Notes: generated by a model from the letters alone, not told the origin. DNA of 64,000 nt from Aralia elata (GCA_034770075.1 JAVJAP010000118.1:372001-436000), one strand, 5' to 3'. Positions 9,637 through 21,530 are shown, counted from the first letter of the stretch. A program made the numbers and translations.

Positions 9637-11897
9637 TCAACTATTATATATAAAAGCAGGACAATCGATCATATCTTTAATCAATTTGAAAATTGACTCG
9701 GATCCAATTTGAAAAATCGTTCCTTCTAATTTGAAAACTCACTGAGTTAACTCATTACATTTGGTTTTTGTTTATTCTGTTCGTCAATTCATCTTCTCTT
9801 CTTCTTCAAAATCGATCAACCCTCTTCCTCTTCCTCGCTGAATCCTCTCTCGATTTCAGCGATTTCTCTCTTGGTCTTCCTCTCCACTTCAGATTCTTCT
9901 CTTCAGTTTTAACTTCCGACTCCTTTAATCCCTTTAACTTCCGACTCCTTCTCCTTTCGACTCCTCGAATCACGTTAACGTCCGACTCCACTTCCCAATT
10001 ACCCCCTTATATCTTTAATTCTACCCCTCCACATGAAAACCCTCCCCCTTCTATCTCTATAAGTTCCTGTCTATTTCATCGATTAAGGTGTATTTCATCG
10101 ATTACGGGAATCGTTGGGAAGGAAAGTGCTATTGCGGCAAACAGAAACCAGAAAACATAAAACAGAGAGGAAGAAGACGAAGATGTTGAACACAACGACG
10201 ATGATAATACTAAAGAAGCTATTTTTCTAGGGTTTCAACTGTATCTATGATTTTGTCCAACCAAAGTTTTTATCAAGGTAACACTATTATTATACATTCA
10301 AATATTTGGTTTTCCTTTTTGTTTCAATGTTGAGCAGATGTTGTTTATTTTAGTAAATAAATATTTTTCATGCGTTAGAAATTAAATCTAGATTGGGTAG
10401 CCACAAATTAGCAGGTACATTTTAATTTTTTTACCTTATGCAACTCACAATATTGCATGCCAAATGTTTGGTGAAATACCAGAAAGAAGAAGGTAGAACA
10501 CCTAAATTGTTAACTGCTTTTGAAATAATTTTCTAAGACAAAGCGATGCCATTGTTGTCCTCAATTTTATTTGTCATCTCCATAAGAATGTTCTGAAAGC
10601 AGTTGTTATTTTAGCTTGAAATTATGACAATTTGTTGGGTAATGGTTGTACTATAATTTAATAATTTATTGAATTTTTTTGAAAGTGATCATATGTTGAT
10701 GGCTTATAAATACCGATTTATAATGTTCTTATGTATACTAAGGTATGGTTGTCAGACTTAACAAAGTATAGCATTTGATATAAAATAATAACTTTCATAT
10801 TATCTTTGCCTTTCATTATCTAGGAAATTATAGTTGAATGTAGTAAGGGTGTACGGGAGAATGAATTTTTTAGGAAGAGGAAGGAACCTTGATTGGACTC
10901 GAATATTAATCCTGAAGCATAAAAAAGGTTCATATGTATGTTTTTATTTTGGATCAACTGTTTTATTACTCCTTTGTTACATTAAAGAGTTTAATCTGTG
11001 TAATTTTATGGCCCAACTTTAGTTTCATATAATTATTGTCAAGAAATGAGACACATTTCCTAAACCAATGTTTCAAGCTCTTATATTTCTTTCTAGATGA
11101 TACATGATACATGAAGTTTTGGGTTCAAGTATCCAAGTAATCCAACTGTAAACCATAAATTTTATATATGAATGTGTTATGGGTATGATGTTGACATTAT
11201 TTCAATTGTTTGGACAAGTAGGATAGGATTTTTATAGGGAGTAGAGAGGCATTTGGTTGTGATCAAATGGCAGGAGAGGAGTTTAAAGTGACATTTTTGA
11301 AGAATGATTACTATGAGAATTGTGTAGGGTGGTGGATCAGCTCTGCTTAACAATGGCTTTCAATTTGATGACTCAGCTGTCGTAAAGTTTGCTTTGATAG
11401 TTAGGGAAAATTATACTTTTCAGGACAAAATTCAAAATGTTCAAGAGGGTGGTTTTCATGCTGCCATTGTTTATGATGATCAATATCAAATTGGCTATGA
11501 ATTGTTGTTGTTTTTTTGTAAAAAAAATTAGACATAAGTCAAATTGGCTATGAATTGTAGTTTGATATATATGTATATATATGTAAGATCATGCTTTATT
11601 AGATTGTGATGGGTTTGATTACGTTTGTAATCTTGGTGTTCAACTTTAGAGAATTTTGCCCTGAATTAGTGGGTATTTGAAATTTCATGTGTTTAAGTGT
11701 AAATTAGTTATAAAAATCTCTAGGTGTGTTCTTATCTCCAGGTGTGTTAATAATAATTTCACAATTATTTACATATTTACAATTTTATATTTATAATATA
11801 ATCGATTGAATCAAAAACAAATTCATGCCAAGTAAGGTGGTGTTTGTAAAACTGAATAATTTAAATTAGCCCGTGCATTACACGAGTTATCAACTGG
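9637..11897 (+). mobile_element. Candidate non-autonomous Helitron, 2.26 kb
   Basis: The left end TCAACTATTATATATAAAAG fits the TC-starting, TATTATA-rich 5' end of plant Helitrons and is preceded by A. The right end has an imperfect hairpin (CCCGTG, loop, CACGAG at about 11870-11886) a few bases before CTGG (CTRR type), followed by T. This gives insertion between A and T with no target-site duplication, as expected. No Rep/helicase gene is present. The element begins where the two duplicated transporter flanks diverge. It holds a pyrimidine-rich exon-like block at about 9780-10200 and a PA-domain gene fragment at 11331-11531. The end assignment is inference from short motifs. Confidence 0.55.
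11331..11531 (+). pseudogene. Captured fragment of an RMR-like (PA-TM-RING) vacuolar sorting receptor gene
   Basis: The frame reads GGGSALLNNGFQFDD, then KFALIVRENYTFQDKIQN and EGGFHAAIVYDDQ before running into non-homologous codons and TAG at 11529-11531. The pattern FALIxRGxCxFxDKxxNAQxxGFxAAIVYD is the core of the protease-associated lumenal domain of plant RMR receptors (PA-TM-RING-H2), which help sort proteins to storage vacuoles. Here the conserved Cys of that core is replaced by Tyr, no start codon or signal peptide leads into it, and no transmembrane or RING part follows. It therefore looks like a gene piece picked up by the surrounding element. The family call is from recognised motif spacing, not a search. 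Confidence 0.6.
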
Positions 11898-12093
11898 TTT
11901 TAATAAATTTAACAACTAAATAACATAAATAAAAAATATGTTATTTTTTGATAAACAAAAAAACGACACAAATAAATAAAAATAACTCAATAATAAAAAA
12001 TCATTTAAATAATCAATTCATTTGTACAACTAATTTATCTACTACAAAATATTCATCTTACGTACTGCTCTTGAGATTTTATACATTTTTAAT

Positions 12094-12402
12094 AAGAGTT
12101 AATTGCACTTTGGATTCTTCAAGTTTACTATATTTTATATATTACATCCTATAATTCAAAACGTTGCACTTTGCATCCCAACTTTTAGAAAAATTAGTAC
12201 ATAACACTTTCGACCCAAAATTCGTCGCTAAAAATGAAGGGTTAACGATGGATTTTGCACTTTTAGCTATGAATTTTTGGGTTGAGGGTGTTTTGTGCTG
12301 ACTTTTCTAAAGGTTGGGATGCAAAGTGCAACGTTTTAAATTATAGGATACAATATGCAAAATGGGATAAACTTGGGGGCTACAAAGTACAATTTACTCT
12401 TT
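12094..12402. mobile_element. Foldback MITE with ~95-110 bp inverted repeats
   Basis: The left arm starts AAGAGTTAATTGCACTTTGG and includes GTTGCACTTTGCATCCCAAC. The right arm is its near reverse complement (GTTGGGATGCAAAGTGCAAC ... CAAAGTACAATTTACTCTT). The ~100-bp centre is unique. Long inverted repeats fit a Mutator-like foldback element, but no clear target-site duplication was found. Confidence 0.8.
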
Positions 12403-13635
12403 TAAAAAATGAGTGATAGTTTTTTGAAAAAAATAAAGAGTTTTAAAGTTTGATTTTAAATTTAATTATGGAAATTTTAGGGCCTAAATTAACGGTCTCC
12501 TATTGGTAAAATTTTGAAGGGATTCATTAACTCATTCGAATTTTAATTTATTAATTAAAAAGGCCTTATGTTGTCTCTATAATTTTCGTCTTTCGAAATT
12601 AAAATTTGTAGTTTAGGAACTTATTTAATCGAGTGGAAGGTGTTAGGCATCACCCACTTTCGTGAATCACAGTATCGTCTTTTTATATTTTTCTTTTAAA
12701 TAGAATAATTGCATGAAAAATGTAAGTATGTGTCATAGATGTGCATTTTGTATGTGTTTGTATTACTCTATAAGAGTGTGTCATTCCATTAATGTTGATC
12801 ACTTTATATTTGGAAATGACTTTACAAGGAGTTAAATAAAATAAAATCGTAGTCTAAAAAAGTAATGAATATTCACTTTTAGTATATCATACGAAAAGAA
12901 TAAGAATTCCTAGTCAAAGTGTTAGTTTATGCTTTATTATATACAAAATAATAAGTAAGAATAAGAATAATAATATAGAAATATAAATGATGATGATAAT
13001 AATTAAGTGTATGAAAATGAGTATACTTTTTTTATAAAAAGTTAAGTGTTTTATATTTGAAAATAGATGTTTTTAAGAGTTTATATTTTGAAAAGATTGT
13101 TTTTAGATTTTTAATATTTAATCAACAACTTCGATTTAATTTGACTTAATTTAAAAGTCACTCAAAAAAGATTATTTTTAAAGATGTCATTTCAATTTTA
13201 TTTTGAGTTTGCTTTAATATGTCATTCCAAGTTTTAGGTTGTTTCCAAAATATAGTAGTTTTTATTTTCAAATTGTCTTTCCAAAATTATAAATCTACTT
13301 TTAAAATCATTTGATTATTTTCTTTTTATGATGTCATTCCAAAATATTTGATATATTATAGCCTATATGGCCTAAACTATATATATATTTTTTGGACATG
13401 AAAAAGAATGGCCCAAACTATTTTAAAAACCATTTTTTACAAAGTTATTTAATAATAAAACCACACAAAGTAATTACTCGACCTAAAGTCATCTTCTTGG
13501 GCATGAATATCATCTAAAACACAACTTTAGTCCTCAAATCAAATAACCCACTTTTTTGGACTAAAATGGACCTTTTGGACAAAGCCATAGGCCATTTTAA
13601 TCCACCAAATCCAAACTACAAACCAACTAAAAAAT
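12403..13635. other. AT-rich intergenic DNA
   Basis: No gene, RNA or recognisable element is supported in this stretch. Confidence 0.6.
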
Positions 13636-14974
13636 AGGGTCCTTAACAAAAATATACAATAATTAGAAAATATTTACAAAAATAAAACATCCACAAAATA
13701 ATTACAAAAATAACGTCATCCCATCCTCCTCTTCCGCCATGCCTTCTTCCTCCTCTTTTGCCATCGCCTTCTTAAGCAAAAGCTTCCCCGGCACCGACGA
13801 GGAAAAACTGAGGGACTAACCACAAAGCACTAATTCAGGTGTTCTCTTGGACTACCATTTATCTCCTTCTCTTTTCAATGATAGCAAAGGCTACCATACC
13901 AGCCACTGAGAAACACAAGTCATATTCCTTTCCCTATCCGCTGTAACCAAACACTAATATAGAGGTAACTAAACACTAGTATAGAGGTACCTAATTTTTG
14001 AAAGTGTAGTAACTAGTTTTAGTTACCTTTGTATTAAGGTTGGTTACCTCTGTATTAAGGTTTAGTTACCTTTGTATTAAAGTTTGGTTACCTTTATATT
14101 AAAGGATGGTTACCTCTATTTTAAGGTTGGATACCTTTTGTATTAAGTTTTGGTTTCCATTGTATACAGGGTTGGTTACTTTTTATATTAAAGGTTGGTT
14201 ACCTCTGTATTAAAGTTTGGTTACCTTTATATTAAGGGTTGGTTACCTTAGTATTAAGGTTTAGTTACCTTTGTATTAAATATTGGCAACCAAACCTTAA
14301 TACGAAGGTAACCAACCTTTAATACAAAAGTAACCAAACCTTAATACAAAGATAACCAACCCTTAATATAAAGGTAACCAAACCTTAATACACATGTAAT
14401 CAAACAGTAATACAGAGGTAACCAACTTTTAATACAAAAGGTAACCAACCCTTAATACAATGGTAATCAAAACTTAATACAAAAGGTATCCAACCTTAAA
14501 AACAAAGGTAACCAACTTTTAATACAAAGGTAACCAACCTTTAATACAAAGGTAATCAACCTTTAATACAAATGATTACCTTGGTATGAAGGTTTGCCGA
14601 ACCCATTAACCATTTGTCCGAAAAGAAGGAAGAAAGCGAGCATGGAGTAGCCATGAACGATCATGAAGGTTTCTGCCATTTTTAACAAGCATGAAGAAAA
14701 CGAGCATGAAGGTTTCCGCCATTTTTAACGGCTAAAAAAAACTTCTAACTTGATATAAAGTATTTATACGCAAGTGGAGAGAGGAGAAGAAGAAGAAGAA
14801 ATGGAAAGAGGAGAGAGAAATGGAAAGAGAAGAAGAAGAAATGGAAAGAGGAGAGAGAAGAGAGAATACTTTTATAAATAAAAATGAAAAAGTGTAATAC
14901 TTTTGTAATTATTTTATAGATGTATAATTTTTGTAATTATTTTTAAAAATGTACTAATATATGTAATTTACCCT
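13636..14974. mobile_element. Mutator-like element A with minisatellite core
   Basis: The left end AGGGTCCTTAAC plus the AT-rich run with AATAATTACAAAAATA matches, inverted, the right end (TTTTGTAATTATTTTATAG ... GTAATTTACCCT). No transposase is present. Inside are a short GC-rich exon-like block (about 13720-13830; a 26-codon frame starting MPSSSSFAIAF) and two opposing minisatellite arrays. The right end abuts element B across the nine bases AAAAATATT. An alternative reading is one composite element spanning 13636-16493. Confidence 0.6.
14018..14575. repeat. Head-to-head minisatellite arrays forming a long hairpin
   Basis: Units of about 21-22 bp, consensus GGTTACCTTTGTATTAAGGT, run forward from about 14018 to 14282. 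The same unit then runs in reverse complement (AACCTTAATACAAAGGTAACC) from about 14283 to 14575. The two halves can pair to a hairpin of roughly 270 bp per arm. Units differ by a few bases (CTCTGTATT, TTTATATT variants). Confidence 0.9.
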
Positions 14975-14983
14975 AAAAATATT

Positions 14984-16493
14984 AGGGAGAATTACATTTA
15001 CTAGTACCTTTTTAAAAAATATTACAAAAAAAGTGCACTAAAAAAATATTTACAGATTTAGTGCATATGTAATTTTTTATTACATAATTAATGCAGTTAG
15101 TTTTTAGTTTAAATTAATTGGAATGCTGAGGTGGCCATGATCCCTTTAATTTAGTTGGGTAATTTTAAAATTCAAATTTCAAAAAGTCAATCACCATTAT
15201 TTCCAGCATCATTGTACTCCATGTCGCTCCTTCTCCAAAACTTCATCGTCGCAGCCGGGCGCCGACGATACGAGATCCCTCGTGCCTACTGTCCCACCCT
15301 CCATTCTGTCGGAAAATCGCCATTACCGCAGCAGTAAACGATGGAGAACGGCCGCGTCGAAATTCAGCTCTGCCGCAGATTGGCGGCCTTCTCTTAACGC
15401 AATTTCCGAGGACAAAGCCGTCGTGGTGGTGGAGAGAGGTAATCGAGCTGCCGCGGCCGAATCCGAAACCTAAGAAGGAATCCAGGAGGATACTATCATT
15501 AAGTTTTGGTTACCATTGTATTAAGGGGTTTGTTACCTTTTGTATTAAAGTTGGTTACCTCTGTATTAATGTTTGGTTACCTCTGTATTAAGGTTTGATT
15601 ACCTTTATATTAAGGGTTGGTTACCTTAGTATTAAGGTTTGGTTACCTTTGTATTAAAGGTTGGTTACCTTGGTATTAAGGTTGGATACCTTTTGTATTA
15701 ATTTTTGGTTATCTTTGTATTAAGGGTTGGTTACCTTGGTATTAAGGTTTGGTTACCTTTGTATTAAAGGTTGGTTACCTTTGTTTTAAGGTTGGATACC
15801 TTTTGTATTAAGTTTTGGTTACCTTTGTATTAAGGGTTGGTTACCTCTGTATTAAGGTTTGGTTACCTTTATATTAAAGGTTGGTTACCTATGTATTAAG
15901 GTTGGTTACCTTTGTATTAAGGATTAGTTACCCTCCTCCTCCTCAACTTATTTTCCATCACGACGACACAACCGCCACCGTCTACCATTTCCCACCCCTC
16001 CCTAAAGCCACCAGTGAACTCCCCATCGTCTTCATCGACAATAATCACCGCTTCTTTTGTCCCAACCACCGTCCGGCTTCCGTCGCTCCATCTACGCCTC
16101 TCCCATCCACGCCCACCACTGGAACGCCAACTGCCATCCTGGAGGTGACGATGGATCTGACGGGGATGACGATGATGAGGAGCTCGACGACGCCAACGGT
16201 GAGCAGATTGTTGGTCGATTATGTTTTAATTTTGGCTTGGATTTATTTAATTTTGGTTCTTTGCCGACGATATTCATTAGATCAGATTTAGAGGCTGTGT
16301 ATTAGAGGTGACTAAATGCTAACTGCCATACCGAATATGGCTGTTACTTCTCCTTGATTTAAGGAATTCTTTATTTTAAGGAAACTGAATGATTTAATAA
16401 GTTTATCTTGTTGCACTCTTTTTGTAATTATTTTGTTAGTGCACTATTCTTGTAAATATTTTACTAATTGTTGTATATTTCTGTAAAGGACCC
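14984..16493. mobile_element. Mutator-like element B with minisatellite and captured exon-like DNA
   Basis: The left end AGGGAGAATTAC and its following AT-rich run with AAAGTGCACTAA match, inverted, the right end (TTAGTGCACTATTCTTGTAA ... GTAAAGGACCC). The nine bases before it (AAAAATATT) match CAAAATATT at 16493-16501 at eight of nine positions, typical of a Mutator-type 9-bp target duplication. Its far right tip is more like the left tip of element A (GGGTCC) than like its own left tip. GC-rich blocks at about 15225-15480 and 15940-16210 stand out from the AT-rich DNA and look like captured host exons (Pack-MULE style). The second includes an acidic run GDDGSDGDDDDEELDD, then a GTGAGC splice-donor-like site. 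No parent gene was recognised. Confidence 0.6.
15503..15935. repeat. Minisatellite array, same unit as 14018-14575
   Basis: About twenty forward units of the 21-22 bp GGTTACCTTTGTATTAAGG repeat. It connects element B to element A and shows that the array is part of the element family rather than a local accident. Confidence 0.9.
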
Positions 16494-17152
16494 AAAATAT
16501 TACAATACAAAACCAAGTCCATGTTGAGAATGTCATAAAAATAGCTTTTAGGATATATATAGATCCATAAGCCCATTTCTCTATTTATATGATCACATAA
16601 AAAAGATATGCTATCAGCTGCATTAAAATTGAAATATTATATAGAAAAAGAGTAACATTTACATGAAATTTAAAAATTATAAGAAAACAAGGTAACTACA
16701 TAAATAAAATCTATGTTATGTACAATATTTTAAATAACACAAATAAGTACATGGATATTCAATGACATAAATATGTGACATTTATTCAATATGAATAAAT
16801 CACCATTAAAGCTTAAAAAAAAGAAAGAAAAGAGATAAGAATTCTCAAATAAGTGAATGAGAGATGGAGAGAAATAGTTGCTTGAATTTCCTTGTATTGC
16901 TCTTTAATTTAATTTAATTTTTTATAAATTTTATTAAATATTTTTCTCACAAATTTCTATTCTTTTCTCTTCAAAAACCCTTGTAAAAATGCTGAAAATA
17001 GCTTCTGTTTATTCAACTAGTGCAAATAGGATGCATCTCCGGGTGGTGGGGGTAAAAAGGGAAATGCATGCAAGAGCCTATAGCAACCTAGGTTGTAGCA
17101 AGGCACCGAGTCATCTTTTGTTTGTCGCAACTATATATGTTCGAGTCCTACT
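16494..17152. other. AT-rich intergenic DNA
   Basis: Nothing recognisable is supported in this stretch; short open frames here lack homology or codon character. Confidence 0.55.
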
Positions 17153-17335
17153 ATGTATTACGATAAATTTATGCCAAGTTACTGTTGCGAATTTTATCAA
17201 TATGTTAGATTGGTAAAAATTATAGGAGAACCTCACTTATTGCACATCTCTCTAAAAAGGTTATCACTAATACTTATTCACGTAACTGACAATCAAAAAG
17301 TCAACGTAAACATTCGCAATATATATCATTTTTCA
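17153..17335 (+). repeat. Dispersed repeat, copy 1 of 2 in the window
   Basis: Aligns with 53731-53914 along its whole length: shared strings include ATAAATTTATG, GATTGGTAAAAATTATAG, TTATCACTAATACTTAT and CGCAATATATAT. It is non-coding, with no inverted ends recognised. It ends just before the Athila-type LTR at 17359. Confidence 0.75.
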
Positions 17336-17358
17336 TATATACCCATGCGACTGGAAGC

Positions 17359-18640
17359 TGTCGTTAATACTCCAAAATTAATACCTTACTTCTACGCTAC
17401 TAACAAAAATTAGTATAGCAATAAGCAATGATCGATCCTAAAAGAGTGAATTATCTTTTATTTATCCTAATGTTTAAGGGGGTTTTGAATTGAATTTATT
17501 ATCTAACATGACAGAAATATTTAACAAGAATAATCATTGAATTAAAGACTTTAGTTCTTCAGTTCAGTATCGTCTTTTTACAATCTTTGGAATAATCAAG
17601 TTATACAATATTTATCCTTCAATGAAATTAATAGCCCTAGATAACCGCAATCGCTAATTATCCGTAATTCTCCTTAATTTTAAATCTAAAGAAACAATCG
17701 CCTCAGTAGACCCTAACTATCATACAACCTAGAACTATCAGTATATATTTAATATAACAGCAACATTAAGAATTAGATAATTAAACTATTTCAAGCAACA
17801 ATCACATAATCAGAGATTATTTAACTTGTCTTCTGATAACCTTAGCAATACTCCAAAGCTTGTCCACAATCATGCATCACTAATTACTACTTATGATCAA
17901 ATATAATATTGTTTATTTAATACTATATCTTAATCTAGCAGATGATATCAATCAGATTAATTTAACTGTCCATATTAAATCAATCAGATAAAATAGTATG
18001 CAATCAATTAAAATAGATTATCAGAATAAATTTCATGCAAGAAGGAATAATAAAGTAAACTTAATCAAACCATTAATTATAAAGAAGGTTCAACATCCCC
18101 TATAACTAAAATAGAGAATTTAGCTCAACATGCATTCAATCTTGCAAAACTAGGGTTTGAATTCCAATGTAGATGATGATGTAGATTATTCTCATCTCTA
18201 ACTACTAACATGTATTTATAGTCCTAAGATAATATCCTAATATTCTAAAAACTAATAATCCAATAGCAATTATAACTACTTAAGATTTCCTGGCCTAAAG
18301 CAAGCTGATCCCTTTTTTTTCCCGCTGAATCCGCTGAGGCGTATTCATTGAACTAAGGTAATTCGTCGGGGTTAATTGGGCAGAGGTGACTGGGTCGGGG
18401 CAGATTCAGAGCACCCTGGGGCGTACTCGGCAGAGGGGAATTCGTCGGGGCGAATTTGTTGGCCTTCATAAACTCACCGGGGCGAGTTCATCAGTTTTTT
18501 GAAAAAAAATTCCTTTTTCCTTTTTCAACTCTAATTCCTCCTGCAATCATTAAATACCTTAATAAGCTCATATACTCAATAAAACATGCAATAAACTAAA
18601 CATAAAGAAATTAAAATAAACAAATATTTTACACTCATCA
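17359..18640 (-). repeat. 3' LTR of the Athila-type element
   Basis: Bounded by TGTCG on the left and CATCA on the right of the plus strand, so it begins TGATGAGTGT and ends CGACA on its own strand, giving a 1282-bp LTR. Next to it at 18641-18656 is the purine-rich tract (AAGTGTGGGGGAATT on the minus strand). A GC-rich block with repeated CGGGGCGA-type words lies at about 18350-18490. Its last ~570 bp resemble 28960-29590 in the opposite orientation. Confidence 0.8.
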
Positions 18641-19960
18641 AATTCCCCCACACTTGGCCTTTACACGTCTTAGTGTAAACCAAAACAAAAGTAATACTAA
18701 TTTCATCTGAAATTCATTTAACCAAGTTTTCAAAAAGGTTTTAAATCAATTACCAACCATGAATATCAACACTAACTAACAAAAATTTGGTCAACACTTC
18801 ATCAATCAATGTACAACAATAACCTCGTCATTCCATACCGATTGTCTCTAAATCAAACCGTGTCCACATAAATATCTTCCCTACGATCCACACACATGCT
18901 CAACTTAGTTATTATGGAATAATAGCTGTGCACACTCACTCAAAACTCAAAACATATTTTCTCTGTCATTCATTTTTTTTCTTTTCACCAGAACCATCAA
19001 ATTCATTTTTTTTCAGGTGAATGCATTTTATGCTCCATTTCACCTTTCTCATTCTTCCTTACGTGAGTGCATTTTATGCTCCATCTCACTTATCAACGAG
19101 TGCGTTTTATGCTCCATCTTGTTGCATGTGTGTATGGGTGAGTGCGTTTTATGCTCCATCTCAACCCACCACATGTTCCTCTTTTGAACTTTTTCTCATT
19201 CAATCTTTCTTTAATTTCTTCAAATTTTTTTGCAAACAAAACAAGCAGATAGGCAGTTCTAAATCATGAAATCAATGCACATAGACAAATCCATACATAA
19301 CTTAGCAAAATAAGCATATATCTCATATTCAAGAACTCATGCAATACAAATTCAATTCAAATCAGTTACTATGGATCGTGACTTAGTTCTCATCATTCAT
19401 CAACCAATTTGCATCAAACAAATTATATCAAATTAGTATCAATTTTCATTCTTCAACCAAAAACCTTAAAAAAAAACTTAGCCAAACACAATCTTAGAGC
19501 CAAAAAGTTTTAGAGCCAAGAATTTTTAATTTTTCAGCCAGGAATTTTTCAATTTTTTCCATAAAAATTAACACAATTAGATAACAATTTTTTGAGAGTA
19601 AACCTAAATATAACCTAAACCTCTCCCCCACACTCAAACCTTATATTGTTCCCAATGTAAGACAATCATGCAAAGACGAAGTAACTAAAATGCAACTAAA
19701 ATGTTGAAAAGTAAAAGGGATAGAAAAGCAATATGAGATCTTGGGTTGCCTCCCAAGCAGCGCATTTGTTTAACGTTGTTTACTCGACGTCGATCTTCTC
19801 AATCAATCATAGACCGGATCCACCAAGTTCATCATCTTAACTTCCTCCGTTTGATAGCCTTCGAAGAATGGTTTTAACCTGTAACCATTTATCTTGAATA
19901 TCTTCCCTATCCTTGGATTTGTATATTTATAGCATTATAAGGAAACACATTAGAAATAAC
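18641..19960 (-). other. Non-coding 3' region of the Athila-type element
   Basis: Between integrase and the LTR there is no coding frame of interest. It carries four copies of a motif GAGTGCRTTTTATGCTCCAT at irregular spacing (about 19016-19160) and a second purine-rich tract (minus strand GAGTGTGGGGGAGAGG, about 19621-19637). Long 3' non-coding regions are usual in this lineage. Confidence 0.7.
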
Positions 19961-20195
19961 AAATGGACCTTCCCAACGAGACCGCAACTTACCCGCAAAC
20001 AATTTCAGCCTGGAATTATATAGTAAAACTTTTTTGTCCAACAACGAAATCTTTCCTTAGAATTCGCTTGTCATGGAAAGCCTTTGTCTTAGTCTTGTAT
20101 AGTCTAGAACTCTCATATGCCTCATTCCGTAATTCTTCCACCTCTTGCAACTGTAACTTTCTATGCACTCCCGCTCCATCCATGCCCATATTGCA

Positions 20196-20950
20196 TTACT
20201 TGATCGCCCACAAAGCTTTGTGTTCCAGCTCCACAGGTAGTTGGCATGGCTTCCTAAATACCAGCCTATATGGGGACATACCAATGGGAGTTTTGAATGC
20301 AGTTCTATAAGCCCACAGTGCATCTTCTAGTCTCAAACTCCAATTTTTTCTGTTTGACTTGATGACTTTCTCTAAAATGGACTTCACCTTACGGTTGGAT
20401 ACCTCAGTATGGCCATTACTTTGTGGATGATAAGATGTAGAAACCTTATGCATCACATTGTATTTCCTGAACAGTGCAGCTAGCATACTGTTATAAAAGT
20501 GAGTTCCTCTATCACTGATGATAGCCCTCGGAGTTCCAAACCTGACAAATATATTAGACTTGACAAAATCTGTAACAACTTTAGAATCATCAGTCCTAGT
20601 GGCTCTAGCTTTCACCCATTTTGAAACATAATCAACAGCCAAAAAAATATAAATATTACCATAAGAAACAGAAAAAGGTCTCATAAAATCAATACCCTAA
20701 ACATCAAAGATCTCAACAATTAAAATAAGAGTTTGTGGCATTTGATTTCTATATGATACATTACCTGTCTTTTGACAATTCGCACACGATTTACAAAACA
20801 AATAGGAGTCTTTAAAAATTATTGGCCAGTAAAAATCACTTTCTAAAACCTTATGAGCAGTCCTTTTTGGTCCAAAGTGTTCTCCACAAGCATAAGAGTG
20901 TCAAAAGGTTAATATAGTTAAAAATTCATTGTTTAACACACACCTTCTAA
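20196..20950 (-). pseudogene. Integrase of the Athila-type element
   Basis: The 162-codon frame at 20196-20684 holds the catalytic core: FLAVDYVSKWVKA with the first Asp, ISDRGTHF with the second Asp, then YHPQSNGHTEVSNR, where the third acidic residue falls, and WAYRTAFKTPIGMSPYRLVF. Upstream, at about 20700-20880, pieces of the zinc-binding part (HKVLESDFYWP-like, CKSCANCQKTG) can be followed. A TAG replaces the usual Trp just before GIDFM at about 20697, splitting the domain. Integrase inserts the DNA copy into the host genome; this one is broken. Confidence 0.85.
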
Positions 20951-20959
20951 CTACCTAAT

Positions 20960-21530
20960 CAGCACAAAATTTTCACAGATATGGGTCATCTCGTACATAA
21001 TACTTGGCATCACTCTTAAGTTTATCCTTCTGTGATCTAGAGAATACACTCGAAAAATATGCACTTGCCAAGTAATTGACAATGTTAGCATACCAGGGCA
21101 ATTCCTCATGAATAAAAAGTAGATGCTCATCCGAAAAGGAATCATGCAATGGTAATACCTCCTCATCTCTCAGCAACCTGCTCAAATGATCCGCCACCAA
21201 GTTATCTGCTCCTTTCTTATCATTGATCTCCAAGTTAAATTCTTACAGCAGCAAAATCCATCTGATAATTCTAGGTTTAGAATCCTTCTTGGTTAGCAAA
21301 TACCTGAGAGCAGCATGGTCAGAATAAATTACTACTTTAGTACTAAGAAGATATGATCTAAATTTGTCTAAAGTAAAAATAACAGATAAAAGTTCTTTCT
21401 CTGTTGTAGAGTAGTTAATATGAGCAGAGTTTAGGGTCCTCAAAGCATAATATATGGCATGAACAACTTTATCAATCCTTTGGCCTAACATCTCCCACTG
21501 CATAATTGTTTGCATCACACATGATTTCAA
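20960..21530 (-). pseudogene. RNase H region of the Athila-type element
   Basis: The frame at 21243-21530 contains the typical string IDKVVHAIYYALRTLNSAHINY, then YSTTEKELLSVIFTLDKFRSYL and VVIYSDHAALRYLLTKKDSKPR, the RNase H fold of plant gypsy elements, including the TEKELL acidic residue and YSDH. The following frame (20973-21233) continues with KKGADNLVADHLSRL, the usual link toward integrase. A frame break lies at about 21240. Confidence 0.85.

Noticed and set aside
9768..10160. 130-codon frame as a protein-coding gene
   Set aside because: Pyrimidine-rich composition gives Ser/Leu/Phe-rich translation typical of 5' UTR-like DNA; no domain or conserved splice pattern was seen.
14018..15935. 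CRISPR-like array of short repeats
   Set aside because: Units are contiguous with no unique spacers, the DNA is plant nuclear, and the arrays sit in transposon-like elements.
19021..19269. 82-codon frame with repeated FYAPS segments
   Set aside because: It reads a short repeat in the non-coding 3' part of the Athila-type element, on the wrong strand.
19963..20310. 115-codon plus-strand frame
   Set aside because: It is the antisense shadow of the integrase frame on the minus strand.
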